The translations under genes and the position numbers were made by a program. Source: Candidatus Omnitrophota bacterium (GTDB lineage: Bacteria > Omnitrophota > Omnitrophia > Omnitrophales > Danuiimicrobiaceae). From it: a stretch of DNA of 35,407 nucleotides. Below the pieces are notes generated by a model. The model worked only from the letters and a program-made list of their open reading frames with translations, did no database searches and had not been told where the DNA came from. Positions 17,662-26,785 of the stretch are shown here, one piece after another (position 1 is the first letter of the stretch; every line of letters begins with the position of its first letter). The stretch lies in contig JACOVU010000029.1 in NCBI GenBank assembly GCA_016177155.1, forward strand, positions 1 to 35,407. Direction: 5' to 3'.

Positions 17662-17690
17662 AGTCTAAAGGAGATGTGCACGAGTGTCAA
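17662..17690 (-). promoter_or_regulatory. Strong sigma70-type promoter of the one-carbon/haem superoperon
   Basis: On the minus strand, TTGACA (17685-17690) is separated by exactly 17 nt from TAGACT (17662-17667). It lies 55 nt before the FchA-like start codon and 70 nt after the nrdJ stop. No other gap large enough for an obvious promoter occurs until hemB ends at 7486, apart from the two element-filled junctions. Confidence 0.7.
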
Positions 17691-17759
17691 GAAAACTGTC
17701 CGACAAAAAACGTACTCTTTTTCTTAACCCGAGGCAGAATCAAATGTTAAATCGTAAGT

Positions 17760-20700
17760 TTACGAACAACCAATTGAGTTGCCACAATTCAAACACTTAT
17801 AACAAGCGCCGCTCCTGACCGTGAGGTGGCCGCACTGGTTGCATATCGGAGCGTCACCCATCATGGTAGACAGATGCTCCGAAAGAACCGCTGAGGTTTT
17901 TCCCGCTCCAAGCACTTGCGCTCCTGCCATTACTAACTGCTCTTCGTGAACAAGTATTTGTTCAATCTGTTGCGTATTCTGAGCTTTCCCCCCATCGGAA
18001 GCTGGGGTTGCTTGTGTTGGACGAGGAGGTTCAAGTTTTTGCATCTTAGGCGTACGAGATTGCGCTGGAATGGGCTCGCTATCAATCGGTTTCTTGTGAA
18101 CAAAATCGGTCATGCCCAGATACTCCATTCCAAGAACGCGGAAGAGGTAATCCACCACCGAGGTTGCAAACTTAATGTTGGGATGATCCACAGCGCCCTG
18201 CGGTTCAAAGCGCGTGAACGTGAAGACATCCACAAATTCCTTAAGCGGAACACCATATTGAAGTCCCAGGGAAACGGCAATCGCAAAACAGTTCATCACG
18301 CTGCGGAACGCCGCACCTTCCTTATGCATATCGATAAAAATTTCACCAAGCTCCCCCTCTTCATACTCACCTGTTCTTAGGTAAATCTTATGCCCGCCCA
18401 CTGAACCTTCCTGGGTAAAGCCATGACGCTTCTTCGGTAGTCTGCGGCGTCTGAGAAGGGGCTGTTGGGACTCTTGGGACTTCTCACCCGTTTTCGCTTT
18501 GCTTTCGCCTTTAGAACTATCCGAGGAGGAGGTGTTAAGCGGCTGAGAAGCTTTGCACCCGTCACGATAGAGCGCAATTGCTTTCAGGCCCATCTTCCAA
18601 CCTTCAATATAAATATCTCGAATTTCTTCGACGGTTGCTTCGTTGGGTAAATTCACGGTTTTTGAAATCGCACCTGAAATAAACGGCTGGACCGCCACCA
18701 TCATACGGACGTGGGCCATGGGCCGGATAAAGCGTTCTCCATATTTGCCGCACTTATTGGCACAATCAAATACGGGAAGATGTTCGGACTTCAAATGAGG
18801 CGCACCTTCCACCGTCATGCTACCACAAACGACGCGATTGGCTTCTTCGATCTCGGCCGGCGAAAACCCAAACGCGGTCAGTAAATTGAAATTGGACGCT
18901 TTATACTCTTCAGGCTTAAATCCCAAGCGTTTCAAGGTATCTTCGCCGAGCACCCAAGCGGAAAAAGCATGGCTGAGCTCAAAAACCCCAGCAAGTTTCG
19001 ATTCGATCTGAGCTACGTCCTCATCGGTAAATCCCTTTGCTTTGAGTGCGTTTTCATTCACCCAAGGCGCGTGCTTAAGAGATGCCGTACCCAGCACGTA
19101 TTCGATGATGTCTTTGATTTCACCGTCGGAATATCCAAGTCTCCTAAGAGCAAGCGGAACGGATTGATTCACAATTTTGAAATAACCACCGCCTGCAAGC
19201 TTCTTAAATTTCACGAGCGCAAAATCAGGTTCGACCCCCGTCGTATCGCAATCCATCAGAAGCCCAATGGTCCCCGTCGGTGCGATCACCGTCGTTTGCG
19301 CATTCCGATAACCATAGCGCTTACCAAATGCAAGTGCCTCATCCCAATCTTCCTGAGCCGCTTTTAAAAGATAGGAAGGACATTTTTCCTTGTTGATCTT
19401 GTAAGCGGCATCTCGGTGTTTTCCAATCACGCGGAGCATGGGTTCTCGATTCTTCATATAACCTGGGAAAGGACTTTTCGAACGGGCCATTTCTGCCGAC
19501 ACGCGATAGGCATGGCCCGTCATAATGGCGGTAATCGCTCCACCAATCGCAATAGCTTCCTCGCTATCATAAGGAATTCCATTCACCATGAGCACCGTTC
19601 CAAGGTTGGCATATCCGAGCCCGAGTGTACGGTAATCATGACTGTTTTTTGCAATCATTTGGGTCGGATAAGAACCGAAATCCACGATGATTTCCTGCGC
19701 CATGATGAAGATCCGGCACGCGTGCCGAAATCCTTCCACATCGAAAGAACCGTCGGGATTCAAAAACTTCATCAAATTAACAGAAGCAAGGTTGCACGCC
19801 GTATTATTCAAAAACATATATTCGGAACAGGGGTTTGAAGCATAGATCCGGTCCGTGTTAGCGCAGGTATGCCAATCATTAATCGTCGTATCAAATTGAA
19901 CCCCGGGATCAGCACAGGCCCATGCCGCTTGGCAGATTCGATCCATCAGATCCTTCGCTTGGAACGTTTCCGAGTTCTCTCCCGTCGTTCGGAAACGGGT
20001 ATGCCACTCGCCTCCATTGAGGTAGGCATTCATAAATTCATCACTGATGCGGACAGAATTATTTGAATTTTGTCCAGAAACGGTACGGTAGGCTTCCCCA
20101 TTGAAATCTGCGGGAAAACCCGCCGCAATCAAAGCCCTTACCTTCCTTTCCTCGCGAAGCTTCCATTCAATGAAATCCACAATTTCAGGGTGATCCATGT
20201 CGAGCACTACCATTTTGGCTGCTCGGCGGGTTGTCCCCCCTGATTTCGTAGCCCCCGCTCCTCGGTCCAACACCTCCAAAAAAGACATTAAACCTGACGA
20301 AGTACCACCGCCGGAAAGTTTTTCCTGTTTGCCGCGAAGTTTTGAAAAATTAGTCCCCGTGCCAGAGCCATACTTGAACAAACGGGCTTCCGATTTAATG
20401 AGTTCGAAGATCGACATTAAATCATCTTCAACCGATTGAATGAAGCAAGCCGAGCATTGAGGTTGGGAATAGGAATCTTTAGTCTGTTCACAAACTCCAG
20501 TCTTCGGATTCCAAAACCAATTTCCGCCGCTTCCTGAAATTCCATATTCATGGTAAAGACCGCAATTGAACCAAACGGGCGAGTTGAACGCGACTTTTTG
20601 ATTGACTAAGAGATGAGTCAGTTCTGCCTCAAAATTCTCTGCATCTTCGGGTGTTGTAAAGTAACCACCAAATTCTTCGCCTGCCCGACGAATAGTGTGG

Positions 20701-21041
20701 GCAACTCGCCTCACCACTTGACGGACGCTTGTCTCTGAACCGGTCTTGGGAACTCCGGCCTTGCGGAAATATTTTGAAACGACAATGTCCGTAGCAAGCT
20801 GTGACCAAGAGGAGGGAATTTCAGCATCTTCCATTTTAAAAACAACTGAACCATCAGGATTCGTAATGACGGAGGTTCTCCTGCCCCACTCAAGCTCATC
20901 ATAGGAGTGTACTCCTGGTCTTGTAAAACGCCTGGGCACGTGCAAACCGCGCTTTGCGCCTTCTTTTGTCACAGTCGAATGGCCGTTTCCGGCTTCGGCT
21001 GTTTTAGCTTCCACTTTCGTTCTCTGCGTTTTCACTGACAT
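17760..21041 (-). CDS. nrdJ: Vitamin B12-dependent ribonucleotide reductase (class II)
   Basis: Reduces ribonucleotides to deoxyribonucleotides with adenosylcobalamin, independent of oxygen. About 1093 residues from the ATG at 21041. Landmarks are NSPVWFNCGL, NPCSEYMFLNNTACNLASVN (substrate-site cysteines and asparagine), TTVIAPTGTIGLLMDCDTTG and a C-terminal zinc-ribbon with CNQCGH and CYKCLNCG ending IGCS. A Q/K/S-rich spacer (about residues 850-890) separates the barrel from the domain containing GGHKIYLRTGEYEEGELGEI, usual in this family. The frame is open to 21074 but that stretch lies in the leader. Regulation by NrdR is indicated by two boxes upstream. Confidence 0.97.
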   Translation of the reverse strand: MSVKTQRTKVEAKTAEAGNGHSTVTKEGAKRGLHVPRRFTRPGVHSYDELEWGRRTSVITNPDGSVVFKMEDAEIPSSWSQLATDIVVSKYFRKAGVPKTGSETSVRQVVRRVAHTIRRAGEEFGGYFTTPEDAENFEAELTHLLVNQKVAFNSPVWFNCGLYHEYGISGSGGNWFWNPKTGVCEQTKDSYSQPQCSACFIQSVEDDLMSIFELIKSEARLFKYGSGTGTNFSKLRGKQEKLSGGGTSSGLMSFLEVLDRGAGATKSGGTTRRAAKMVVLDMDHPEIVDFIEWKLREERKVRALIAAGFPADFNGEAYRTVSGQNSNNSVRISDEFMNAYLNGGEWHTRFRTTGENSETFQAKDLMDRICQAAWACADPGVQFDTTINDWHTCANTDRIYASNPCSEYMFLNNTACNLASVNLMKFLNPDGSFDVEGFRHACRIFIMAQEIIVDFGSYPTQMIAKNSHDYRTLGLGYANLGTVLMVNGIPYDSEEAIAIGGAITAIMTGHAYRVSAEMARSKSPFPGYMKNREPMLRVIGKHRDAAYKINKEKCPSYLLKAAQEDWDEALAFGKRYGYRNAQTTVIAPTGTIGLLMDCDTTGVEPDFALVKFKKLAGGGYFKIVNQSVPLALRRLGYSDGEIKDIIEYVLGTASLKHAPWVNENALKAKGFTDEDVAQIESKLAGVFELSHAFSAWVLGEDTLKRLGFKPEEYKASNFNLLTAFGFSPAEIEEANRVVCGSMTVEGAPHLKSEHLPVFDCANKCGKYGERFIRPMAHVRMMVAVQPFISGAISKTVNLPNEATVEEIRDIYIEGWKMGLKAIALYRDGCKASQPLNTSSSDSSKGESKAKTGEKSQESQQPLLRRRRLPKKRHGFTQEGSVGGHKIYLRTGEYEEGELGEIFIDMHKEGAAFRSVMNCFAIAVSLGLQYGVPLKEFVDVFTFTRFEPQGAVDHPNIKFATSVVDYLFRVLGMEYLGMTDFVHKKPIDSEPIPAQSRTPKMQKLEPPRPTQATPASDGGKAQNTQQIEQILVHEEQLVMAGAQVLGAGKTSAVLSEHLSTMMGDAPICNQCGHLTVRSGACYKCLNCGNSIGCS

Positions 21042-21069
21042 TGCTAGGCCCCCCGAACATTTAGAATTC

Positions 21070-21116
21070 TTCAATATATTGTACTCTTAAACCCTGATTT
21101 ATACAATATCTAGTGT
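21070..21116 (-). promoter_or_regulatory. Tandem NrdR boxes over the nrdJ promoter
   Basis: Two 16-bp boxes read on the minus strand as ACACTAGATATTGTAT (21101-21116) and AGTACAATATATTGAA (21070-21085). The established NrdR consensus is close to ACACTATATATTGTGT. Their centres are 31 bp apart, the spacing known for NrdR pairs. Between and over them, TTGTAT and TACAAT stand 17 nt apart as a plausible -35/-10 pair, so repressor binding would cover the promoter. Confidence 0.8.
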
Positions 21117-21304
21117 CACCAAGCATAGAATCGGCATCCCTTAAAAAAGACTTTAATCTCAAAACCTTAATTTTTTTGGATTACGTTTTAACCTGAGACA
21201 GCACCTCACAATTCCAATCCAGCAAACGAACTGGACCATTTTTTCCCTTTTGCTCGATCAAGAACTGTGGTGCATTTTTGGAAGTAGACGGGAAATTTAG
21301 AGAC

Positions 21305-21335
21305 AAAAAAGGCGGCTCAACTGCGCCGCCTTTTT
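21305..21335 (-). terminator. Bidirectional rho-independent terminator
   Basis: A run of A, the stem GGCGGC/GCCGCC with an 8-nt loop, and a run of T: a hairpin that would work on either strand. It probably ends the folate/purine/mnmE operon coming from the right, about 340 nt after the mnmE stop. Confidence 0.8.
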
Positions 21336-21394
21336 CACATTTACTTTTTCTCGAATGTTGGGATCATGAAATTAAAAAACCAACCGGCTTCCCC

Positions 21395-21482
21395 GTTTAC
21401 CCAGTTAGAAATTTTCCTTACAACGAAATAAAACTATCAGTGGTTTTACTTTTAAGTTTCCCCGATTTCTAACGGGGTTTAC
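21395..21482. repeat. CCCCGTTAGAAA-type inverted-repeat element, copy 1
   Basis: An 18-nt left arm at 21395-21412 (GTTTACCCAGTTAGAAAT) faces its near-complement at 21465-21482 (ATTTCTAACGGGGTTTAC), matching at 15 of 18 positions. The right end can also fold locally as CCCCG/CGGGG (21460-21475 region). A second element with the same ends is at 31283-31386. The core shared by the two is GTTAGAAA next to C-rich bases. Confidence 0.7.
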
Positions 21483-21672
21483 TTTTAAAAACTTTTTTGC
21501 TTTTCTTCCCTACCACAACCGACTTTTTCTGAAAGAACCTTGTTCGTGAAAATGTAACAAACGAACAAATGGAATTTTAATGAAGGACAAACCACGTGTC
21601 AATACAAAAAGTAAAAAAATTTTTCTTCTACCTTTTCCCATAGGGAAGGCTTTCAGAAAAATACTTGACAAA

Positions 21673-23067
21673 TCATTTTCCGATACAGAATTCTTTGAAG
21701 ATCATGTCGAGCAGATCTTCGCTGTAAATCTCACCTACGAACTCGCGAAGCCGATCGAGCGCTTGCTTTAAATCAAGTACAACAAATTCCAAAGATTCTT
21801 GCCTCGTAAAAGAATCAAAACTTTTACGAAGCGCTTCCAAGGATTCTTCAAGTGAGCGTTTGTGTCTTGCGCGTGTGATGAGCGTCGATTCTTCATTGAG
21901 TTCATGTTTCAGTATGAGATCTGTCATTTTTTTCTCAAGCGTTTCAATTCCTTCACCGGTCTTTGCGGAAAGAAAAATGGCAGCTTCATCGATGTCAAAT
22001 TTTTGGAAGCTTTCAAATCCGTTTCGACGGTTTGCGATATCGATTTTGTTCACCACAGGAATCACTTTTTTGCCCTGTTTTAGACCCTTTACGATTTCCT
22101 GATCTTCATCAGTTAACCCCGAGGTGGCATCCAAAACCCAGAGGAAAAGATCGCCTTCCCCTATAGAGCGCCTGGTGCGTTCCATGGCCGCCTGATCTAA
22201 AGGGTTTTGGCTTTGCCCAAGACCTGCCGTATCCAGCAGGCGAATCCATAAGCCATTTAAGCTGATGGACTCCTCCAAAATATCTCGGGTTGTGCCTGGA
22301 ATTTCAGAAACAATGGCCCGATCGCGGTCCAAAAACGCATTGAGAAGCGAAGATTTCCCGACGTTCGGCCTTCCGATAATCACAACAAGAGCGCCCTCTC
22401 TCAAGATAGAACCTTTTGAAAAAGTACCGATCAAACGTTCTAACTTTTGCATGACGGACTCAAAATGCGACTTAAATTCTCGGTTCGAATAAACCTCAAG
22501 GTGTTCGTCCGGAAAATCGAGGTAGGCTTCAAGATGGGCATAGATTTTCACAAGCTCATCTTTAATCGAATGAATTTCCTCGGAAAGCTTCCCTGCCAAC
22601 TGCCGAAGGGCAACTTCAAGAGAACGGTCGCTTCTCGATCGAATGAGATCAAGCACAGCCTCAGCCTGAGCGAGATCAATGCGGCCATTCAAAAATGCGC
22701 GTTTGGTAAATTCGCCTGGCTCAGCATGGCGCGCCCCATACGAAAGCGCTAGATTTAAAATCCTCTGAAGTACGCGCGAACCGCCGTGCGCGCTAATCTC
22801 CACCACATCTTCTGCCGTATAGGATTTGGGCTTACGAAAAACGGTGACGAGCACTTGATCAATAACGCGGCCTTCGCCATCACAAACTGTTCCAAAATGT
22901 ACGGTATGAGATTTCACTTCGGCTAAATTTGTCTCATTCAAACTTCGAAACATGCAGGCGGCAATCGCAATCGCATTCTTTCCGCTCAAACGAACAATTC
23001 CAATTCCACCTTCACCTGGTGGTGTGGAAATTGCGGCAATCGTATCTTCTAAATGAATTTCGGGCAT
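21673..23067 (-). CDS. mnmE: tRNA uridine-5-carboxymethylaminomethyl modification GTPase
   Basis: With MnmG it modifies U34 of certain tRNAs, using a formyl-THF/methylene-THF derived carbon. 464 residues. The N-terminal folate-binding domain begins DTIAAISTPPGEGGIGIVRL. The GTPase P-loop GRPNVGKSS lies at 232-240, followed by IPGTTRD (G2), LLDTAGL (G3) and NKID (G4), and the C-terminal CIGK motif is intact at 461-464. I chose the ATG at 23067, which overlaps folC by 19 nt; the frame is open to 23184 but that part is folC coding sequence. Last gene of the folate/purine operon. Confidence 0.97.
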   Translation of the reverse strand: MPEIHLEDTIAAISTPPGEGGIGIVRLSGKNAIAIAACMFRSLNETNLAEVKSHTVHFGTVCDGEGRVIDQVLVTVFRKPKSYTAEDVVEISAHGGSRVLQRILNLALSYGARHAEPGEFTKRAFLNGRIDLAQAEAVLDLIRSRSDRSLEVALRQLAGKLSEEIHSIKDELVKIYAHLEAYLDFPDEHLEVYSNREFKSHFESVMQKLERLIGTFSKGSILREGALVVIIGRPNVGKSSLLNAFLDRDRAIVSEIPGTTRDILEESISLNGLWIRLLDTAGLGQSQNPLDQAAMERTRRSIGEGDLFLWVLDATSGLTDEDQEIVKGLKQGKKVIPVVNKIDIANRRNGFESFQKFDIDEAAIFLSAKTGEGIETLEKKMTDLILKHELNEESTLITRARHKRSLEESLEALRKSFDSFTRQESLEFVVLDLKQALDRLREFVGEIYSEDLLDMIFKEFCIGK

Positions 23068-24389
23068 CCCAGAATTTCCCTCGCTTCTCCCGCTAGAAAA
23101 ATAGATCCTGCAATAAAAATAACAGAATTCCGAGAAGCTGCTTCTCGAGCTAACCGAAGAGCTTCTTTGAGATCGGAACTCCAAAAAGTGGGTTTTTTAT
23201 ACCCCATTTTTGAAAGCGTTTCCAGAATAACTTTAGGTTCTTGAGCTCTAACATTGTTACTTTTTGTCACAACAATTTTGGAAGCCTCTTCTAATACAGA
23301 AGTTAAGATTGGCAACAAAGCCTTCTCTCGAGATGTTCCTAATAAGATGATCTTTTCTTTCCCGGGAAACAGTGCTCTCAATGCATCGCTTGCTTCCTCC
23401 ATAGAAGCTCCATTATGAGCGGCGTCGATCACAAAAGTAAGCGCGCCCCGCTTAACAACTTCAAACCGCGCAGGCCAAAAGGCTTGCAAGAGACCTCGTC
23501 TCACCTTCCGCTCATCCAAGCTGAATCCAAATTGATTCTCAAGAAGGCTTACTGCTTGAAGGGCGCAAGCCGCGTTTTGGATTTGAAATCTGCCAAGCAT
23601 AGAAATCTTAAAATCCCCGCGTTTCTCAGAACCAATCTGAAAATCGAAACGTCCACCTTTAAGCGAAATGGATTCTTTTTGTGTTTTGAACGTTGAACCA
23701 AAGAAGTGACCTTTTGCCTTTTGCTTTTGAATTCGCTTGAGAATGACTTGACGCGCTTCCGGTTTTTGTTTTCCGACCACCACGTTGGCATTGGGTTTAA
23801 TAATTGCGGCTTTCTCCCGCGCGATTGAAGTGAGCGTGTGTCCCAAATGTTCTTCGTGATCGTAGCTAATCGGCGTAATGACCGAAACAAGAGGCTTGAG
23901 CACATTGGTCGCATCAAGCCTTCCTCCCATCCCCACCTCAAAAATTCCGAAGTCAACCTTGCGCTCTTTAAAATAAAGCGTGGCCACAAGTGTCAAAACT
24001 TCAAAAAAGGTGATCGGCTCAAGGGGTTTTATCCTTTTTCGTTTCCGCTCAAGAACAGGTTTTATTTTTGAAACCAGCTCAGCGAAATCATTTTGAGAAA
24101 TCGCGACGCCATTGATTCGGATCCGCTCACGAGGATCACTCAAATGGGGAGAAGTATAAAGCCCCACCCGATAGCTGTTAGCGGTAAGAATCGAGGCAAT
24201 GAAATTAGCAGTCGAACCTTTCCCTTTTGTTCCCGCTATATGAATGGAGGAAAAAGCATGCTCAGGATGGCTGAACCAGTCGAGCAGGCGCACCATGCGG
24301 GCCAAATTAAACTGGCGCTTATACTCAAACGGAAGCTGCTCAAAATCAAGGAAGGAATAGAGGTACTGAAGTGCCACAAAGTAGTGCAT
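23049..24389 (-). CDS. folC: Dihydrofolate synthase / folylpolyglutamate synthase
   Basis: Adds glutamate to dihydropteroate and folates. 446 residues, Mur-ligase type. The P-loop is GTKGKGST (53-60), followed by GLYTSPHLSDPRERIRINGV, the metal-binding FEVGMGGRLDATNVL, ITPISYDHEEHLGHT and the C-terminal AAHNGASMEEASDAL. It starts 12 nt after the purH stop and overlaps mnmE. Together with pabB/pabC-like genes upstream, it gives the operon a clear folate theme. Confidence 0.96.
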   Translation of the reverse strand: MHYFVALQYLYSFLDFEQLPFEYKRQFNLARMVRLLDWFSHPEHAFSSIHIAGTKGKGSTANFIASILTANSYRVGLYTSPHLSDPRERIRINGVAISQNDFAELVSKIKPVLERKRKRIKPLEPITFFEVLTLVATLYFKERKVDFGIFEVGMGGRLDATNVLKPLVSVITPISYDHEEHLGHTLTSIAREKAAIIKPNANVVVGKQKPEARQVILKRIQKQKAKGHFFGSTFKTQKESISLKGGRFDFQIGSEKRGDFKISMLGRFQIQNAACALQAVSLLENQFGFSLDERKVRRGLLQAFWPARFEVVKRGALTFVIDAAHNGASMEEASDALRALFPGKEKIILLGTSREKALLPILTSVLEEASKIVVTKSNNVRAQEPKVILETLSKMGYKKPTFWSSDLKEALRLAREAASRNSVIFIAGSIFLAGEAREILGCPKFI

Positions 24390-24401
24390 GAAAGAAGGAG
24401 C

Positions 24402-25961
24402 TCAGTGCCTGAAATGGCGTTCGCCAGTGAAACACATGGCAATGCCGGTTTTGTTACAGGCATCGATCACGTCTTGATCTCGAATCGAGCCGCCTGGCTG
24501 GATAATCGCGCGGATTCCATATTCATGGGCGACTTCAATATTATCGGGCATGGGGAAAAAGGCGTCGCTTGCAAGAACAGAACCCCGTGTGAGGTCTCCC
24601 GCTTTCATGCAGGCGAGTTTGACGCTGTCAACCCTGGACATCTGACCGCAGCCAATTCCAACCGTTTTCTTCCCATGAGTCAGAACAATCGCGTTGGACC
24701 GAACCACTTTGGCACATTTCCAGGCAAAGATGAGGTCACTTGTTTCGCTCGGCTTTAATTGCTTCTCCGTTACCCACTTGAGATTCTTCTTAAGTTCTTT
24801 TTCCCGTTCACAAACGGGCCTGTCTCTATCTTGAAGGAGAAGTCCAGTTTTAATCACCCGGAAGTCATAAGGCTCAAGATCATCTAGGTGATGAACTTGA
24901 ATCACCCTTAAATTCTTTCTCGATTTCAAAATCTGGAGCGCGCCTTCCGTAAAATGAGGGGCAACCATCAGTTCAAAAAAGGAAAGCTTTTCGAAAACAA
25001 GTCTCGCCAGTCCCTCGTCGCACGTTTGATTGATTGCCACAATCCCGCCAAACGCAGAAAGCGGATCGCAATCAACGGCTTGACGGATGGCAACGGCGAT
25101 TTTGGGATCGGCTGAAATCCCAGAGGGATTATTGTGTTTCACCACACAAGCCGCCGGCTCTTTGAACTCTCTTAAAATATCAATGGAAGCCTCAAAATCG
25201 AGAATGTTATTGTAGGAAAGCTCTTTGCCGTGAAATTGTTCAAAGCTGAATTTCGATCTGCCGCCCACGCGTTGATAAAGCGCGGCTCTCTGATGGGGAT
25301 TTTCCCCATATCTTAAGGTTTGAGTTTTCTTAAATACTTCATCAAAAATGTTCGGGAGGCCATCTTCTTTTTCAAATTGTTTCGTCAAATATTTCGCAAT
25401 TTCACGGTCATAGGTAGACGTATGACGGAACACCTTTAGAGCAAGCTTTTGGCGAAGCTCATGCGAGATCGAACCCCGGCTTTTCTTAAGCTCTTCAATG
25501 ACCATGGGATAATCCTGGGGATCTGGGACAACCGCCACCGATTCAAAATTCTTAGCGGCAGACCGAAGCATCGTAGGTCCACCAATATCGATTTGTTCAA
25601 CGGCGGTTTCTAATTGAACGCCCGGTTTGGAAATCGTTTCTTGAAAGGGATAAAGATTGACAACCACCATGTCGATCGGAACAATTCCATATTTTTTTGC
25701 TTCGCGCGCTTGTTTTTTATTGGAACGGAGATAAAGAAGCCCTCCGTGCACTCTGGGATGAAGGGTTTTTAGGCGGCCTTCCAAAATCTCAGGAAAACCG
25801 GTCAGTTCAGAAATGGATTTGGCGCGAATTCTATGATTCTTAAGTAAAGTAAGTGTTCCGCCCGTGGAGTAAATTTCAACTTTGTGGCGCTGGAGTTCTT
25901 TGGCAAGAGGAATTAAACCTGTTTTATCCGAAACGCTGATAATGGCCCTTTTAACTTTCAT
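24402..25961 (-). CDS. purH: Bifunctional AICAR transformylase / IMP cyclohydrolase
   Basis: Final two steps of de novo purine synthesis. 519 residues. The N-terminal cyclohydrolase starts with AIISVSDKTGLIPLAKEL and has YSTGGTLTLL and TLHPRVHGGLLYLR. The transformylase half has the catalytic VVKHNNPSGIS and ends GSIRDQDVIDACN followed by FTGERHFRH. It uses 10-formyl-THF, consistent with the folate genes around it. The start overlaps the pabC-like stop as ATGA (25958-25961). Confidence 0.97.
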   Translation of the reverse strand: MKVKRAIISVSDKTGLIPLAKELQRHKVEIYSTGGTLTLLKNHRIRAKSISELTGFPEILEGRLKTLHPRVHGGLLYLRSNKKQAREAKKYGIVPIDMVVVNLYPFQETISKPGVQLETAVEQIDIGGPTMLRSAAKNFESVAVVPDPQDYPMVIEELKKSRGSISHELRQKLALKVFRHTSTYDREIAKYLTKQFEKEDGLPNIFDEVFKKTQTLRYGENPHQRAALYQRVGGRSKFSFEQFHGKELSYNNILDFEASIDILREFKEPAACVVKHNNPSGISADPKIAVAIRQAVDCDPLSAFGGIVAINQTCDEGLARLVFEKLSFFELMVAPHFTEGALQILKSRKNLRVIQVHHLDDLEPYDFRVIKTGLLLQDRDRPVCEREKELKKNLKWVTEKQLKPSETSDLIFAWKCAKVVRSNAIVLTHGKKTVGIGCGQMSRVDSVKLACMKAGDLTRGSVLASDAFFPMPDNIEVAHEYGIRAIIQPGGSIRDQDVIDACNKTGIAMCFTGERHFRH

Positions 25962-26785
25962 CGGATTCCAAGCTCCTTTTTAAGCTCCGAATGAAAACGG
26001 TTCATTAATTTTTTCGTTATCTGCCCAGGAATTTCAACTCCGATTTCCCTTCCGTCCAGAGAACGAATCGGGGTAATTTCACCTGACGTGCTTGTCAGAA
26101 ATGCCTCATCCGCATTCCAAACATCATGACGGGTTAAATTCGTTTCAACCAAAGGGAGGCGTTCCTTTTGGGCACATTCTATCACAAACTGACGTGTAAC
26201 TCCATCCAAGATGCCAACCTCGGGCGTCAAAATTTGATCCTCTTTGACCATAAAAAAGTTCCAAACTGTGGCTTCTGTCACATAACCGTTGAGATCTAAA
26301 AAAATGACCTCGTAGGCATCCTGTTTTTCCATGGCAGCAAGGACATTATTGAAGAAGGCGCTGGTTTTTGCTTCGGGAGGAATAGAGCTCGTCAGATTCC
26401 TGCGCGTGACTGCAGTTTTTATATCAATGCCTTGCTCATAAATCCATTCGGGCCGCTTGCGTTCCAAAACGAGGATGTAGCTACTCTGCTTATCCACTCC
26501 AAGGCGAAGGAAAACCTCCTGCTTGCCGCTTTGAGCGAATGCGGTAAGCAATTCTTTCTTCAGCTCACTCAAAGTCTTTGGAAGTTTGAGACCGATCGTT
26601 TTAGCAGATCGCAAAAGACGTTCCAAGTGTTGGTCGATGCGGAACACTTTGCTTTGATAGCCTCTTAAACTTTCAAACGCGAAGATATCCCCTTCTGAAA
26701 AGGAAATATCGTGCACCCGTTCAGACAAAACTTTTTTACCATCGACAAAAAGTTGAAGCTGAGGCGAAAGGGAAGGTTTAGACAT
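25958..26785 (-). CDS. Class IV PLP aminotransferase/lyase, probable aminodeoxychorismate lyase
   Basis: About 275 residues from the ATG at 26785, overlapping the pabB-like stop by 8 nt. Fold type IV marks are SEGDIFAFESLRGYQSKVFR at the N-terminus, FRIDQHLERLLRSAKTIGL, the PLP lysine region PPEAKTSAFFNNVL and GYVTEATVWNFFMV with GILDGVTRQFVIE. The family also holds branched-chain (IlvE) and D-amino-acid transaminases, which sequence alone separates poorly. The pabB-like gene directly upstream favours PabC, which releases pyruvate to give 4-aminobenzoate. Confidence 0.85.
   Translation of the reverse strand: MSKPSLSPQLQLFVDGKKVLSERVHDISFSEGDIFAFESLRGYQSKVFRIDQHLERLLRSAKTIGLKLPKTLSELKKELLTAFAQSGKQEVFLRLGVDKQSSYILVLERKRPEWIYEQGIDIKTAVTRRNLTSSIPPEAKTSAFFNNVLAAMEKQDAYEVIFLDLNGYVTEATVWNFFMVKEDQILTPEVGILDGVTRQFVIECAQKERLPLVETNLTRHDVWNADEAFLTSTSGEITPIRSLDGREIGVEIPGQITKKLMNRFHSELKKELGIR

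Larger units (their letters stand above)
21117..21672. other. Intergenic region between mnmE and nrdJ
   Basis: About 550 bp without a convincing gene. It holds the terminator at 21305-21335, the inverted repeat at 21395-21482 and a 7-bp inverted repeat TTGTTCG/CGAACAA (21540-21568) of unknown role. A minus-strand frame from a TTG at 21306 to a TAA at 21181 (41 codons) reads like protein at its end but has no ATG or ribosome-binding site, so it may be a gene remnant. I found no cobalamin riboswitch here. Confidence 0.6.

Noticed and set aside
21042-21300. Cobalamin riboswitch upstream of nrdJ
   Set aside because: No B12-box-like sequence or matching fold was recognised in the leader; NrdR boxes explain the regulation better.
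21181-21306. Minus-strand frame of 41 codons ending in a TAA at 21181
   Set aside because: The reading looks protein-like toward its end, but there is no ATG, no ribosome-binding site and it starts in the T-run of a terminator. At most a gene remnant; described in the intergenic entry only.
23068-23184. Longer mnmE start at 23184
   Set aside because: The extension is serine- and cysteine-rich translation of folC in another frame; MnmE proteins begin at the folate-binding domain.
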